Shown here in pieces: positions 9,218-18,285 of a stretch of DNA of 64,000 nucleotides (positions are counted from its first letter, which is position 1; the number at the start of each line of letters is the position of its first letter). This stretch comes from Corynebacterium kefirresidentii (lineage in GTDB: Bacteria > Actinomycetota > Actinomycetes > Mycobacteriales > Mycobacteriaceae). The translations under genes were made by a program, and so were the position numbers. A model generated the notes under the pieces. That model was not told the origin of the DNA. It saw only the letters and a list, made by a program, of their open reading frames with translations, and did no database searches. Location: assembly GCA_002154655.1 (NCBI GenBank), contig NGUZ01000001.1, positions 62,001-126,000 of the forward strand, in the 5' to 3' direction.

Positions 9218-9677
9218 AATCAGTGGGGTACACCGCCGCAAACTCATCTATCTATGGGTCTTTGTGGCCGTGGCCGTCATCGTGGCCATCGCAGTAGGGG
9301 TATGGGCAACCAACCGCGACAATCCACCCAAAGGGACAAAAACCGTGGGCGAGGCCGTGGCCGGTGGCGTAGTCCAAGAAGACGTTCCTGCGCAGGTCAA
9401 CGGTACCATCAGGGACGATAATTCCACCGATGCTAACCGGGTGACCTCCCTAGCTAAGGCATTGGGTATTCCACTAAAGTCCGTCCCGCGAGATATTACC
9501 CAGACCGAAAACGGTAAGTCTGATGTGCGCGTGTACCTTGAGCGCGAGCTGAGCAGTGCAGTGGAAGCCGGTGACATCAGCGAATCCGATGAAAAAGCGG
9601 TTCTCGTAGCTTTTGAGCGAGGCCTTGTTATGCCGGCTAGCGATGGCATCGTCGCAGAAAGCTACCCGGCAAACTAA
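9210..9677 (+). CDS. Single-pass membrane hypothetical protein
   Basis: This protein has 155 residues from ATG at 9210, which overlaps the stop of the previous ORF (TAA at 9215). It has a short positive N-terminus (MAKISGVHRRK), then one transmembrane helix (LIYLWVFVAVAVIVAIAVGVW), then about 120 predicted extracytoplasmic residues, acidic and rich in Thr/Asp. No catalytic motif is recognised. The overlap with the upstream ORF implies a two-gene unit. The function is unknown. Confidence 0.65.
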   Translation: MAKISGVHRRKLIYLWVFVAVAVIVAIAVGVWATNRDNPPKGTKTVGEAVAGGVVQEDVPAQVNGTIRDDNSTDANRVTSLAKALGIPLKSVPRDITQTENGKSDVRVYLERELSSAVEAGDISESDEKAVLVAFERGLVMPASDGIVAESYPAN

Positions 9678-9822
9678 CCAGTCTTTACCGTGCAAGTTGG
9701 GGACGAAAATCCAGGAAACCCGCAGCTGCGAGGCATCGCCTTGGCAGTAACTCTTCCTAAGGTAAAACATCACAAATTGGTAACGGGCAGGGTGCTCGGT
9801 GCCGAAGCCTTTGGAGGAGACT

Positions 9823-10041
9823 ATGACTTTCAAGTCCACGCTATCGACCGCGGTGGGAGTAATCGCCGCCATCGCCATCCCCATCACCGGTGGGGTAGGA
9901 GTGGCCTATGCCGTCAATACCGTGCCGGCCGATACCATCGCCCAATCACTTCCCACTGGTGAACTGGCCGGCCACCTGAAAAACTTTGGTGCGGAAGCTA
10001 CACGTGAAGACGCGCTGCGCATATTGGATGAGCTGAATTAG
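9823..10041 (+). CDS. Small secreted hypothetical protein
   Basis: This protein has 72 residues from ATG at 9823, with a strong RBS (GGAGGAG) 4 nt upstream; an in-frame GTG at 9799 precedes that RBS and is rejected. It begins with a signal-peptide-like stretch, MTFKSTLSTAVGVIAAIAIP followed by a Gly-rich part and AYA, predicting cleavage near residue 30. The mature part is about 40 residues, acidic, with no cysteine. It is followed 10 nt later by an AAA ATPase gene whose predicted -10 overlaps this stop codon. The function is unknown. Confidence 0.65.
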   Translation: MTFKSTLSTAVGVIAAIAIPITGGVGVAYAVNTVPADTIAQSLPTGELAGHLKNFGAEATREDALRILDELN

Positions 10042-10051
10042 TCTAGAGGCC

Positions 10052-10759
10052 ATGCTGATTGATGCCCTAAGCCTGAAGTTTAAGCCCGATGACTACAGGG
10101 CAAAGCTGCCGGTTTTCGATTACTTGGCCGACCTAGGAAGCTTTAAGCTGCGGAGGCCGGTAACCGTCTTCGTGGGGGAAAACGGCATTGGTAAATCTAG
10201 TTTGCTCGCCGGTGTGGCCAGTGATTTGGGCTGCTCTCCCGAAGGCGGACGGATGGACGATCCCGATGAAATCGTTCCCCGCAGCCCCATTCGCTGCGTC
10301 ACGGATAAAGTCATCCAACGCGCCTATTTCCTACGCGCTGAAAAACACGAGCATCTGATTGAACGCGGAGATTCATCAGACGAACGCGCAGGCCGCTCCA
10401 CCTTGTCCCAGAATGTAGATTTATCTCGCCGCTCGCACGGACAATCCGTCTTCGACATGCTCTATGAGCACATCAATGGCCAAGGCGTATATGTCCTTGA
10501 TGAGCCAGAATCGGGACTTTCCGTTATCCGGCAGCTGGCCCTAGTGGGGGAAATAGCCCAAGCGGTTGACCGCGGCGCGCAGATAATCATCGCCACGCAC
10601 TCGCCAATTCTTTTGGCCTGCCCGGGGGCAGACATTGTGGAACTAAACGATACTGGCTTTGAACGCATCGCCTTCGATGAGGCGGAAGCCGTGGCGGCTA
10701 CCCGTGAGCTTTTAGCGGATCCTGAAGGAACCATCCGCTTTATTGTCAACCCCGAGTAA
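10052..10759 (+). CDS. AAA/ABC-type ATPase (single-domain)
   Basis: This 235-residue protein is a complete ATP-binding cassette-like domain. It has Walker A GENGIGKSS (about 43-51), a signature-like SHGQS (about 128-132), Walker B VYVLDEPES (about 146-154), D-loop SGLS, and H-loop THSP (about 183). It lacks membrane segments and partner permease genes. The compact form, with a short lid carrying an arginine-rich segment, matches the AAA family used by OLD-like and stand-alone bacterial ATPases rather than transporters. Its ATG follows TAGTCT-N7, suggesting a leaderless mRNA. The partner and substrate are unknown. Confidence 0.85.
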   Translation: MLIDALSLKFKPDDYRAKLPVFDYLADLGSFKLRRPVTVFVGENGIGKSSLLAGVASDLGCSPEGGRMDDPDEIVPRSPIRCVTDKVIQRAYFLRAEKHEHLIERGDSSDERAGRSTLSQNVDLSRRSHGQSVFDMLYEHINGQGVYVLDEPESGLSVIRQLALVGEIAQAVDRGAQIIIATHSPILLACPGADIVELNDTGFERIAFDEAEAVAATRELLADPEGTIRFIVNPE

Positions 10760-10773
10760 CCAAGCTCTGGCCT

Positions 10774-12081
10774 TTAAGAAACTTCCACGATGGTGACAGA
10801 AGGCCCATCCTCGCCGGCGCGGCGCCGCAGGAAGTGGGTGACTACCACACCAATCATGCCGACCACCCACACGGCTAGCACCGCCGCGGAGGCTGCAGTG
10901 AAATCCGGCATGGAGTAGTTAGGGGCAGCAGAGGAATGGTCCAGCACCATGCCGAAGAGTTGAGCGCCCAGCATGCCGGAGGTAAACCCGCCCATATTGC
11001 CCAGGCCCGTAGCAGTGGCCACCACGGATCGATCCATGCGCTCGCGCACGATATCGAAGCCATAGTTAGCCGTCGGCGTGCAGAGCGCGGTAACGAAGGA
11101 CACCACCAAAATCGCGGCCAAACCACTGGCGGTGCCGAAGGTAAAGAAAATGAGCCAGGTCAGAACGTGGACCGCTACAAAACCCAGGCTGAGCCACGGG
11201 CGAATATGCTGTGCACGGGAAGAAATCTTGCCGTGCAATGGGCCGACAAGGACCAAAAATACCGCCAACAAGGTAAGCACCAGGCTGGACTTCGCCTTGG
11301 ATAGCTCCATTCCTTGGGTCATCATTGGCATTCCCCAGAGCATGACAAAGACGATGAGCGGGAGCATACCGATGTAGTGAATGAAGTAGGCCTGCCATGC
11401 CACTGGGGAGCGGAATACTTTCTTCAGGCGCGCCGGGATGCTGGTGGCCTGAGAGTTGGGCGGTTCTTTTTCCGTGGGGATAATGCCCAGCTTTTCCGGT
11501 GAATCTGCCACCGCCACAATCGCGGCGATGGCCACGAGAATGCCCACCGCACCAAGGGTAACGAAGGCGGCGGTCCAGCCGGCTGCGCCCAGCAACCACA
11601 AGAAAGGCACCGCGGAGATGAACTGGCCCATCTGCCCGAGCGACGAGGTCACCTGGGTAAACATTGGCGTGCGGTGCAGCGGGAACCAATAGGGAAGGAT
11701 GCGCATCACGGAGAGAAACGCCGTGGCATCGCCCGCGCCAATGAGCACGCGGGCTGCGATGGCTACGCCATAGCTAGTAGTAAAGCCCAGCACTACCTGG
11801 CCGATGCCCATGATGACGGCGCCGACTACCAGGAGTAGGCGTGGGCCAAATTTATCGATCAATATGCCGGTAGGAATTTGGGCTAAGGCATACACGCCCA
11901 GCTGCACGGAGGTAAAAACAGCGATACGGCCGGCATCAACATCGAAGCGCTCAATAGCGTCCAGGCCGGCAACGCCAAAAGAGGTACGGCCAGTAATCGC
12001 TACGAGGTAGACCGCCATGGCGGCCACCCAAATGCCTAAAGCTTGAGTGGTAATGACTTCTCTCGGATTCGGCTGCGACAT
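10774..12081 (-). CDS. Major facilitator superfamily transporter
   Basis: The protein has 435 residues and about 12 hydrophobic segments. The MFS motif A region is visible as GILIDKFGPRLLL in the loop after helix 2, and ARVLIGAGDATAF forms a helix 4-type arginine motif. A cytoplasmic loop of about 30 residues (PTEKEPPNSQATSIPARLKK) separates the two halves. The substrate cannot be deduced; organic anion or nitrate-type carriers are possible. It lies divergent from thrC with only 39 bp between the start codons. Confidence 0.88.
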   Translation of the reverse strand: MSQPNPREVITTQALGIWVAAMAVYLVAITGRTSFGVAGLDAIERFDVDAGRIAVFTSVQLGVYALAQIPTGILIDKFGPRLLLVVGAVIMGIGQVVLGFTTSYGVAIAARVLIGAGDATAFLSVMRILPYWFPLHRTPMFTQVTSSLGQMGQFISAVPFLWLLGAAGWTAAFVTLGAVGILVAIAAIVAVADSPEKLGIIPTEKEPPNSQATSIPARLKKVFRSPVAWQAYFIHYIGMLPLIVFVMLWGMPMMTQGMELSKAKSSLVLTLLAVFLVLVGPLHGKISSRAQHIRPWLSLGFVAVHVLTWLIFFTFGTASGLAAILVVSFVTALCTPTANYGFDIVRERMDRSVVATATGLGNMGGFTSGMLGAQLFGMVLDHSSAAPNYSMPDFTAASAAVLAVWVVGMIGVVVTHFLRRRAGEDGPSVTIVEVS

Positions 12082-12106
12082 GGCTGATACCTTACGCCTT
12101 AACTAC

Positions 12107-12112
12107 TAAGAT
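12107..12112 (+). promoter_or_regulatory. Putative -10 of leaderless thrC
   Basis: TAAGAT ends 8 nt before the GTG of thrC. The intervening sequence has no SD, so a leaderless transcript is likely. Confidence 0.5.
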
Positions 12113-12120
12113 TCTTTTGT

Positions 12121-13563
12121 GTGAAGTATATTTCGACCCGCGATACCGCCCGTCAGCCCGCATCTTTTACGGATATTCTCCTTGGCGGGCTCGCTCCCGA
12201 TGGAGGTTTGTACCTGCCAGAGAGCTACCCGCAGTTGGATTTCGCCACTTTAAATTCATGGCGCACGCTCCTTGCGGATGAAGGCTATGCGGCACTCGCG
12301 GCCGAGGTGCTCAAGCTTTTCATTGACGATATTCCAGCGCAAGATATCGAGGATATCGCCGCCCGGGCCTATACCAGCCCCAAGTTTGCAAACCCGGAGA
12401 TCGTCCCCGTTACCGAACTGGGAGAGGGCCTTTTTATCGGGCACCTTTCTGAAGGACCCACTGCGGCATTTAAAGATATGGCCATGCAGCTTTTGGGGGA
12501 GCTTTTTGAATATGAGCTCGCCCGCCGCGGCGAGACGCTGAATATTTTGGGCGCCACCTCCGGTGATACGGGCTCTTCAGCAGAGTATGCGATGCGAGGT
12601 CGCCAGGGCATTCGCGTTTTTATGCTCACCCCGGCCGGCCGCATGACGGCCTTCCAGCAGGCACAGATGTTTGGCCTGGATGACCCGAATATCTTCAATA
12701 TCGCCCTTGATGGCGTCTTTGATGATTGCCAGGATGTGGTCAAGGCGGTCTCGGGAGATGCCGACTTTAAGTCCACCTACCGTATCGGTGCGGTCAATTC
12801 CATTAACTGGGCGCGGCTTATGGCCCAGGTGGTCTACTACATCTCCTGCTGGCTGAAGGTCACCGACAATGCCGAGCAGAAGGTTTCCTTCAGCGTTCCT
12901 ACCGGCAACTTTGGCGATATCTGCGCCGGCCACATCGCCCGCCAGATGGGGCTTCCCATCGATCGCCTCATCGTGGCTACCAATGAAAATGACGTGCTAG
13001 ATGAGTTTTTCCGTACCGGAAACTACCGTCCGCGTCCTGCGGCAGAGACCATGGCTACGTCTTCGCCGTCGATGGATATCTCGCGTGCCTCTAATTTTGA
13101 GCGGTTTGTGTTCGACCTGCTCGGCCGCGATGCAGCCCAAGCAGCGGAGCTTTTTGGCACTAAGGTCAAAGAGGGCGGTTTCAGCCTCAACCAAGAGAAG
13201 ATCGCCGCAGCCGGTCAAGAATATGGATTCCTATCTGGCTCCTCCAGCCACGCCGATCGCCTCGCCACCATCAAAGACGTACACGAGCGTTTTAACTACC
13301 TGGTGGATCCGCACACAGCCGATGGCATTAAGGTCGCCCGCGGCGCGCAGCGCGAAGGCGTGGAAACGCCCATCGTATGCTTGGAGACTGCACTGCCGGT
13401 GAAGTTTACGGAGACCATCACAGAGGCCATTGGCTCTGCCCCCGAGCCGCCTGAGCGTTTTGCTGGCATTCTCGATACTGAGCGGCATGTTAAGGACTTG
13501 CCCAATGATGCTGCGGTGGTCAAGGATTACATCACCACGTCGATTCAGAAAACGGAGGTTTAG
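12121..13563 (+). CDS. thrC: Threonine synthase
   Basis: This 480-residue PLP enzyme converts O-phospho-homoserine to threonine. It has the long-form ThrC N-terminus (YISTRDTARQPASFTDILLGG), the PLP lysine in TAAFKDMAMQ (about 118), the phosphate-binding ATSGDTGSSAEYA, and SVPTGNFGDICAGHIARQMG. The start is GTG with no SD; a -10 like TAAGAT lies just upstream. The 3' end contains a GGAGG (13554-13558) placed for the next small ORF, so that ORF is probably read from the thrC message. Confidence 0.96.
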   Translation: MKYISTRDTARQPASFTDILLGGLAPDGGLYLPESYPQLDFATLNSWRTLLADEGYAALAAEVLKLFIDDIPAQDIEDIAARAYTSPKFANPEIVPVTELGEGLFIGHLSEGPTAAFKDMAMQLLGELFEYELARRGETLNILGATSGDTGSSAEYAMRGRQGIRVFMLTPAGRMTAFQQAQMFGLDDPNIFNIALDGVFDDCQDVVKAVSGDADFKSTYRIGAVNSINWARLMAQVVYYISCWLKVTDNAEQKVSFSVPTGNFGDICAGHIARQMGLPIDRLIVATNENDVLDEFFRTGNYRPRPAAETMATSSPSMDISRASNFERFVFDLLGRDAAQAAELFGTKVKEGGFSLNQEKIAAAGQEYGFLSGSSSHADRLATIKDVHERFNYLVDPHTADGIKVARGAQREGVETPIVCLETALPVKFTETITEAIGSAPEPPERFAGILDTERHVKDLPNDAAVVKDYITTSIQKTEV

Positions 13564-13566
13564 CTC

Positions 13567-13713
13567 ATGGCCCTAGAAAATTTTGCCGGCCCGGAACACT
13601 ACACCGAGTTTGACCCAGAAAAGTTCATCCGCGATCTCAAGGCCCAGGCGGAGATGGCTAAGGATGAGGATGCTAAGGACGACGCCGGGGATGCGGGCGC
13701 GGATAGCAACTAG
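13567..13713 (+). CDS. 48-residue hypothetical protein downstream of thrC
   Basis: The ORF runs ATG 13567 to TAG 13713 and begins 3 nt after the thrC stop. The SD GGAGG (13554-13558) lies within thrC at an ideal 8-nt spacing. The protein starts MALENFAGPEHYTEFDPEKF and ends in an acidic Asp/Ala-rich tail. It is soluble, without a signal. The next gene starts inside its last codons (ATG 13691), so thrC, this ORF and the protease gene are packed as one unit. I do not recognise a family; support is the RBS, spacing and overlap. Confidence 0.65.
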   Translation: MALENFAGPEHYTEFDPEKFIRDLKAQAEMAKDEDAKDDAGDAGADSN

Positions 13714-14524
13714 CGTTGGTGCAGTCTGCACGGCCGTGCTCCTCGCGGCCTGCAGCCCGATTCGGGGTGGGGAAGAACCAAGTTTTTCTGCCCTGTCTTA
13801 TAAAAACCTCATTCCTAATGAGGCCTATTCTCCGGCCGTGGCGCCGATCGCGCCGGGCACGGCTCTTGAGCTCTCCGGCGATGACCCGCAGCCAGGCGCT
13901 TATTTCCAGTACCACTCTTGTACGGCGGCATGGTCATTTACGCTTGCCGACGCCCGCACCATCGCCGTTACCGCCGGCCATTGCGGCAAACCTCACGATA
14001 AGGTCTGGGCTGGCTCTGCCGACGGTGAGTTCAAATATCCCGCCGAGCCCATTGGTGAGGTCATTTATTCTGATATCTACGCCGAAAAGAGTTATGACCT
14101 CGACGTAGCTTTTATCGAAATCACCGGCAGTGCTGATTACTATGTCCCCGGGGAGGTAGACAATACCGTCGCCACCTCGCTGGCTCATCTGCCACAGAAG
14201 GTGTGCAAGCTGGGCGTGGTTACTAATGAGACGTGTGGATCGGTTTCGCATGATGCGGAAATTGCGCAGCTCACCTGGCAGGACCGCCAGTGGGATTCGC
14301 TTGCTGCACGGGCACACGTGTGCAGTACCAATGGCGATTCGGGCGGGCCGGTCTATGGCGAGGTAGAAGGCAAACAGACCATCGTGGGCGTGGTCTCCGG
14401 AACGACGCAATCCCTCGAAGAAGGGCGCTCCTGCGAGAACACACAGACGGATATGGAGCTGACTTTCACCTTGGCTACCGATATTCAACGGCTTGCCAAG
14501 AAGGTTCTAGGCCCGATGGCCTAG
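13691..14524 (+). CDS. Secreted trypsin-like serine protease lipoprotein
   Basis: The protein has 277 residues from ATG at 13691. It starts with a lipoprotein signal peptide whose lipobox LAAC gives Cys21 as the predicted lipidated residue. The trypsin fold motifs follow: TAGHC (His about 97), YDLDVAFIEI (Asp about 138) and TNGDSGGPV (Ser about 217), so the catalytic triad is intact. It is predicted to be anchored outside the cytoplasmic membrane. Starts further upstream would read through the 48-residue ORF in another frame and lack the signal peptide. The substrate is unknown. Confidence 0.88.
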   Translation: MRARIATSVGAVCTAVLLAACSPIRGGEEPSFSALSYKNLIPNEAYSPAVAPIAPGTALELSGDDPQPGAYFQYHSCTAAWSFTLADARTIAVTAGHCGKPHDKVWAGSADGEFKYPAEPIGEVIYSDIYAEKSYDLDVAFIEITGSADYYVPGEVDNTVATSLAHLPQKVCKLGVVTNETCGSVSHDAEIAQLTWQDRQWDSLAARAHVCSTNGDSGGPVYGEVEGKQTIVGVVSGTTQSLEEGRSCENTQTDMELTFTLATDIQRLAKKVLGPMA

Positions 14525-14553
14525 ATCGGCGGCACTGGTCTACCCTAGGTGGC

Positions 14554-15099
14554 ATGCCGACTCCAGATTTCATTGTTCAGCTGCGCGAAAAGATTGGTCA
14601 CGATCAGATCTTCGTGCCGGCCTGTAGCGCCATTATCCTCCGCGATGTACCCGCAGACGCCGCATTGTGGGAGGTTCCTTCCGTGCTCCTAGTCAAGCGC
14701 TCCGATAATGGTGTGTGGACACCGGTGGAAGGAATCTGTGAGCCGGGCGAGGAAATTACCACCACTGCGCTGCGAGAGGTCAAAGAAGAAGTCGGACTCG
14801 AGGCCAAGGTGGAAGCGCTTTTGGGCGTAGGGCAAACCGGCCCAGTGACCTATCCCAATGGCGATGAGTGCACCTTCATGGGAACGGCGCTGCGAGTGTC
14901 GGTAGCGGATGGCGCAGAGCCGGTCATCAGTGATGAAGAAAATACCGAGGCGGATTGGTTCTCGGTGGCGAAGCTTCCTGATAGCGTTTCGCGCCGCCAC
15001 CGCCTCATGATTGCTGACGCAGTAGCCCAGATGAAACATCCCCGCGGCTTTGTTCCACGTATGGGCTGGATGAAGCGCAGCGAGCAACCAGGGCTTTAG
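14554..15099 (+). CDS. Nudix hydrolase
   Basis: The protein has 181 residues from ATG at 14554, preceded by TACCCT-N7 (leaderless pattern). A perfect Nudix box GX5EX7REUXEEXGU reads GICEPGEE then ITTTALREVKEEVGL (about 66-88). Nudix enzymes cleave nucleoside diphosphates linked to another moiety, using Mg bound by the REVKEE glutamates. The N-terminal PACSAIILRDVP and the C-terminal RRHRLMIADAVAQM are typical of the single-domain actinobacterial form. The substrate is not deducible. Its stop overlaps the convergent gene's stop by 2-3 nt. Confidence 0.9.
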   Translation: MPTPDFIVQLREKIGHDQIFVPACSAIILRDVPADAALWEVPSVLLVKRSDNGVWTPVEGICEPGEEITTTALREVKEEVGLEAKVEALLGVGQTGPVTYPNGDECTFMGTALRVSVADGAEPVISDEENTEADWFSVAKLPDSVSRRHRLMIADAVAQMKHPRGFVPRMGWMKRSEQPGL

Positions 15100-15476
15100 G
15101 TCGGCTTTGTTGCGGCGTCGGCAAGCAGCTTGCACAGATGCTGCGGATTGCGGGCGGCGATAAGCTCTTGTGCAATGCAGTCGCGCGCAGTGGCGATGTC
15201 TTCTTTATCGCCGCAGGCAATCACCGCAGTATTGATGGTGATGAGGACCTTGCCCTGTCGCGCCAACTCATAGAAAAACGGGCAATCATCTGCACTCCAG
15301 CGCCATGCTGTGGCGTAGAAGTCCCGTGCGCCTTGGCCCAGCCACGACGTCTCCAAGAGCAGGTGCTCGCCGTAGAGATAGATGCCGTTTCGCTGCACGC
15401 CGGCGAGTACCTGTCTTACTGCAGTCAGATCCGCGCGCTCCCAAGGGATGAAGGTGATGGGGCTGGAGCTATGCAT
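15096..15476 (-). CDS. Hypothetical protein
   Basis: This soluble 126-residue protein begins MHSSSPITFIPWERADLTAV and contains GIYLYGEHLLLETSWLGQGA and a helical C-terminus with ATARDCIAQELIAARNPQHL. No known motif is recognised. Its ATG overlaps the TGA of a 16-codon ORF (TGATG) that has a strong SD, so translation is probably coupled. It lies downstream of the TDT carrier on the same strand. Confidence 0.6.
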   Translation of the reverse strand: MHSSSPITFIPWERADLTAVRQVLAGVQRNGIYLYGEHLLLETSWLGQGARDFYATAWRWSADDCPFFYELARQGKVLITINTAVIACGDKEDIATARDCIAQELIAARNPQHLCKLLADAATKPT

Positions 15477-15526
15477 CAGCGGCGACCGGTGCGGCGCTTC
15501 CCACCTTCAAAGCTGGCGTCTCGCAT
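15476..15526 (-). CDS. Possible 16-residue coupling ORF
   Basis: ATG 15526 follows AAAAGGAG with 8-nt spacing. It encodes MRDASFEGGKRRTGRR and ends in TGA overlapping the ATG of the next ORF. It lies 14 nt after the TDT carrier stop. It may be a translated upstream peptide or only an SD relay; no homology is known. Confidence 0.35.
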   Translation of the reverse strand: MRDASFEGGKRRTGRR

Positions 15527-15540
15527 AGCGGTTGCTCCTT

Positions 15541-16506
15541 TTATTGGCCTGTAGTGATAAGTGGCTCTTCAGGGCCTGTTTCCTTTTTGCCTTCCCATAC
15601 CCAGCTCAGGAAGCGGGTGGAGCACAGCATCCAGTGTGCGGTGAGGAGAACCGGGATGGTGAGCGCAATGGCGTCGATAAGCTCGGAGCCATTGACCAAT
15701 GCCAGCTGGTGGCCGCCCATGCTGACGGTTCCCGGCGGGAAGGTGCACGACCACCAGGCAGGGGAGTAGGGGACCCACCGAGCTACGTTGGGATAGAAGG
15801 TAAACATCGCGTAGATGGATAGCGGAATGGCGATGATGAGGGCAGTCAGGCCGTAATAAATGGATACCGGGCCGGGGAAAAGAATCTGCATAGCCGTGGT
15901 GGACTGGCCTACCACGCCTAGTGGTACCCAGGCAGTGGCTGATTTCGCGCCGGTGAAATCCACCTTGCCGTGCCATGCGGCCCAGTACACGCGAGCAAAG
16001 GTCGGCACCGCCGTTACCAGGGACATGAAGAAAAATATCGTGCCCATTACGTGGTAGAACTGGCCGTAATCGTGAGCCAGCCAACCAGAAACCGAGGCCG
16101 AAATCATGGGGCCAACCAGTGGCAGGCCCCAGGTGAACTTCGGCTCGCCATCAAAGCGCGTGAGCTGGATAGCCCACGTGATAACCGTAATTGGGCCACC
16201 GATCCAAAAGCCGACGAGGCGGAAAGTAGGAATGTCTGTGAGCCCGGAAAGCGCGGCACCGAGCGCCAAGATTCCGATGAAAAACATCGACCATTCCGCC
16301 ATCGTGGTGCGCTCGAAGCTGGGATGGCGGTAGCGCAAGAAACCCGCGGTGAGGACGACAAAGATGACGCAAGCAATGGCGGCAAAAATGCCAGCCAGGA
16401 CCATCATGCCTTCTTCCACGAGTAGGCGCGAAACGATGGAGGTGCCCATGAGGCTGCCTCCCCACGCGGGGCCAGGGGCTGGGAGTTGGCGGAATCTATC
16501 AGTCAC
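15541..16506 (-). CDS. TDT/TehA-SLAC1 family anion carrier
   Basis: The protein has about 321 residues from GTG at 16506 (or GTG 16512) and about 9 transmembrane segments. The N-terminal PAPGPAWGGSLMGTSI is the family entry motif (PGPAWFGSVMGTG), and later segments such as GLPLVGPMISASVSGWL and FFMSLVTAVPTFARVYW fit the TDT fold. Characterised relatives transport C4-dicarboxylates, tellurite or sulfite, or act as anion channels. TAACAT lies 6 nt before the GTG at 16506. It leads the pair with the 126-residue gene. Confidence 0.8.
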   Translation of the reverse strand: MTDRFRQLPAPGPAWGGSLMGTSIVSRLLVEEGMMVLAGIFAAIACVIFVVLTAGFLRYRHPSFERTTMAEWSMFFIGILALGAALSGLTDIPTFRLVGFWIGGPITVITWAIQLTRFDGEPKFTWGLPLVGPMISASVSGWLAHDYGQFYHVMGTIFFFMSLVTAVPTFARVYWAAWHGKVDFTGAKSATAWVPLGVVGQSTTAMQILFPGPVSIYYGLTALIIAIPLSIYAMFTFYPNVARWVPYSPAWWSCTFPPGTVSMGGHQLALVNGSELIDAIALTIPVLLTAHWMLCSTRFLSWVWEGKKETGPEEPLITTGQ

Positions 16507-16664
16507 ACCCACATGTTAATTTCTTTCGGTAGGGTTATCAGAATTTTGCTCTCGTTTGGGCTGGTGAGAACTCTCGCTAAGTATGGATTTAGGGGCGGGG
16601 GTCAAGCCTAGATCATCTTGTGGCATCGATCGCATCTCGCGGGGTCGGCTTAGAAAAAGCAAGT

Positions 16665-16689
16665 CCCGAGACCCACTGAAGGTCTCGGG
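16665..16689 (-). terminator. glnA rho-independent terminator
   Basis: A perfect 9-bp stem CCCGAGACC/GGTCTCGGG is followed on the minus strand by a T-rich tail (CTTGCTTTTTC). Confidence 0.8.
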
Positions 16690-16747
16690 GCTGAGCTTTG
16701 TAGGCGCGTGCCCTTTCGTCCCCTATAGGACGTTGGCTAGCGCAGCT

Positions 16748-18181
16748 TTAACAGTCGAAATACATCTCGAATTCCTGCGGGGTCGGGCGCAGGCGAACGG
16801 GGTTAATCTCGTTCTCGTACTTGTAGTTGATGTAGGTCTCGATGAGGTCCTCGGTGAAAACATCGCCTTCGGTGAGGAAGTCCATGTCCTCCTGCAGGGC
16901 CTTGAGGGAAGCCTCAAGAGAGGTCGGTGCCTGCGGGATGGACTCAGCCTCTGCAGGCGGCAGCTCGTAGAGGTCCTTATCTACCGGAGCGTGTGGCTCG
17001 ATGCGGTTCTTTACGCCGTCGATGCCGGCCATCATCATGGCGGCAAAGCCCAAGTACGGGTTGCCGGATGGGTCCGGAGCGCGGAATTCGATGCGCTTAG
17101 CCTTCGGGTTGGAACCGGTAATCGGGATACGGATTGCAGCGGAGCGATTGCGCTGGGAGTAGACCAGGTTAATCGGAGCCTCGAAGCCTGGGACCAGACG
17201 GTGATAGGAGTTCAGCGTTGGGTTGGTGAACGCAAGCACAGCACCAGCGTGGTGGAGGATGCCGCCAATATAGTAGCGGGCGATATCGGAAAGACCTGCG
17301 TAGCCGGCTTCATCGTGGAACAGCGGCTTGCCGTCCTTCCACAGGGACATGTGGGCGTGCATGCCGGAACCATTATCGCCAGCCAACGGCTTGGGCATGA
17401 AGGTGGCGGTCTTGCCCCACTGCGCTGCGGTCTGCTTGACCACGTACTTGAAGGTCTGAATGTCATCGCCCGCGTGCAACATGGAATTGAAGCGGTAGTT
17501 GATTTCGTTCTGGCCGGCGCCCACCTCGTGGTGGAAGCGCTCGATGTGGAAGCCTACCTTTTGCAGGTTTTCCACCATGGCGTCGCGCACTTCACCGTGC
17601 TTGTCATACGGCGCGGTGGGGAAGTAGCCGCCCTTCATGCGCGTCTTGTAGCCGGTGTTTGGAGCGCCGTCAAAGTTGGTTTCGCTATCGCGGTTCCACC
17701 AACCTTCATCGGAATCAACCTCGTAAAAACCGTGCTGGACGTCGGTGCCAAAGCGTACGGAGTCAAAGAGGTAGAACTCGGCCTCAGCGCCAAAGTTGCA
17801 GGTATCGGCGATGCCGGTGGACTGCAGGTACTCTTCCGCCTTGCGCGCGATGTTGCGCGGGTCGCGGGAGAACGGTTCAAAGGTAAATGGGTCGTGGACG
17901 AAGAACTTGATGTTCAGGGTCTTGGCCGTGCGGAACGGATCAATATGCGCGGTGGCTGGATCCGGCAGCAGGGTCATATCGGACTCATCGATGGTGGTGA
18001 ATCCGCGGATAGAGGAGCCGTCGAAAGCGAGGCCGCTTTCGGCATCTTCTACGGTGAACTCTTCTGCTGGGATGGAAAAGTGGTGCTCGGTGCCTGGGAC
18101 GTCTGTAAAGCGGATATCGACGAACTTTACGTCCTCGTCCTGAATAAATTGGACGATGTCCTGCACTGTCTCGAAAGACAC
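16748..18181 (-). CDS. glnA: Glutamine synthetase type I, adenylylatable
   Basis: This 477-residue dodecameric-type GSI makes glutamine from glutamate, ammonia and ATP. Landmarks are [17 protein letters not shown] (about 54), [11 protein letters not shown] (about 130), [15 protein letters not shown] (about 210), [21 protein letters not shown] (about 255) and [12 protein letters not shown] (about 340). The adenylylation site is Tyr405 in [11 protein letters not shown], making it the target of GlnE encoded at 5.7-8.8 kb. The start is GTG with GAGGAG at 7-nt spacing. In C. glutamicum glnA is under AmtR; only a partial CTATAG element was seen upstream. Confidence 0.98.
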   Translation of the reverse strand: MSFETVQDIVQFIQDEDVKFVDIRFTDVPGTEHHFSIPAEEFTVEDAESGLAFDGSSIRGFTTIDESDMTLLPDPATAHIDPFRTAKTLNIKFFVHDPFTFEPFSRDPRNIARKAEEYLQSTGIADTCNFGAEAEFYLFDSVRFGTDVQHGFYEVDSDEGWWNRDSETNFDGAPNTGYKTRMKGGYFPTAPYDKHGEVRDAMVENLQKVGFHIERFHHEVGAGQNEINYRFNSMLHAGDDIQTFKYVVKQTAAQWGKTATFMPKPLAGDNGSGMHAHMSLWKDGKPLFHDEAGYAGLSDIARYYIGGILHHAGAVLAFTNPTLNSYHRLVPGFEAPINLVYSQRNRSAAIRIPITGSNPKAKRIEFRAPDPSGNPYLGFAAMMMAGIDGVKNRIEPHAPVDKDLYELPPAEAESIPQAPTSLEASLKALQEDMDFLTEGDVFTEDLIETYINYKYENEINPVRLRPTPQEFEMYFDC

Positions 18182-18285
18182 GTTTGTCTCCTCGTTGTTG
18201 ACCGGTAATTGTCTCTCTATAGCCTACTAGGTTCTCGCCTTAGGCATCGCGATTCCCCTCGTTTCACATCTCACTTTCCGCCCGC

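Noticed and set aside
16583..18208. 541-codon open frame on the plus strand
   Set aside because: It is fully antisense to glnA, has no SD, and its sequence is the high-GC shadow of the glutamine synthetase frame.
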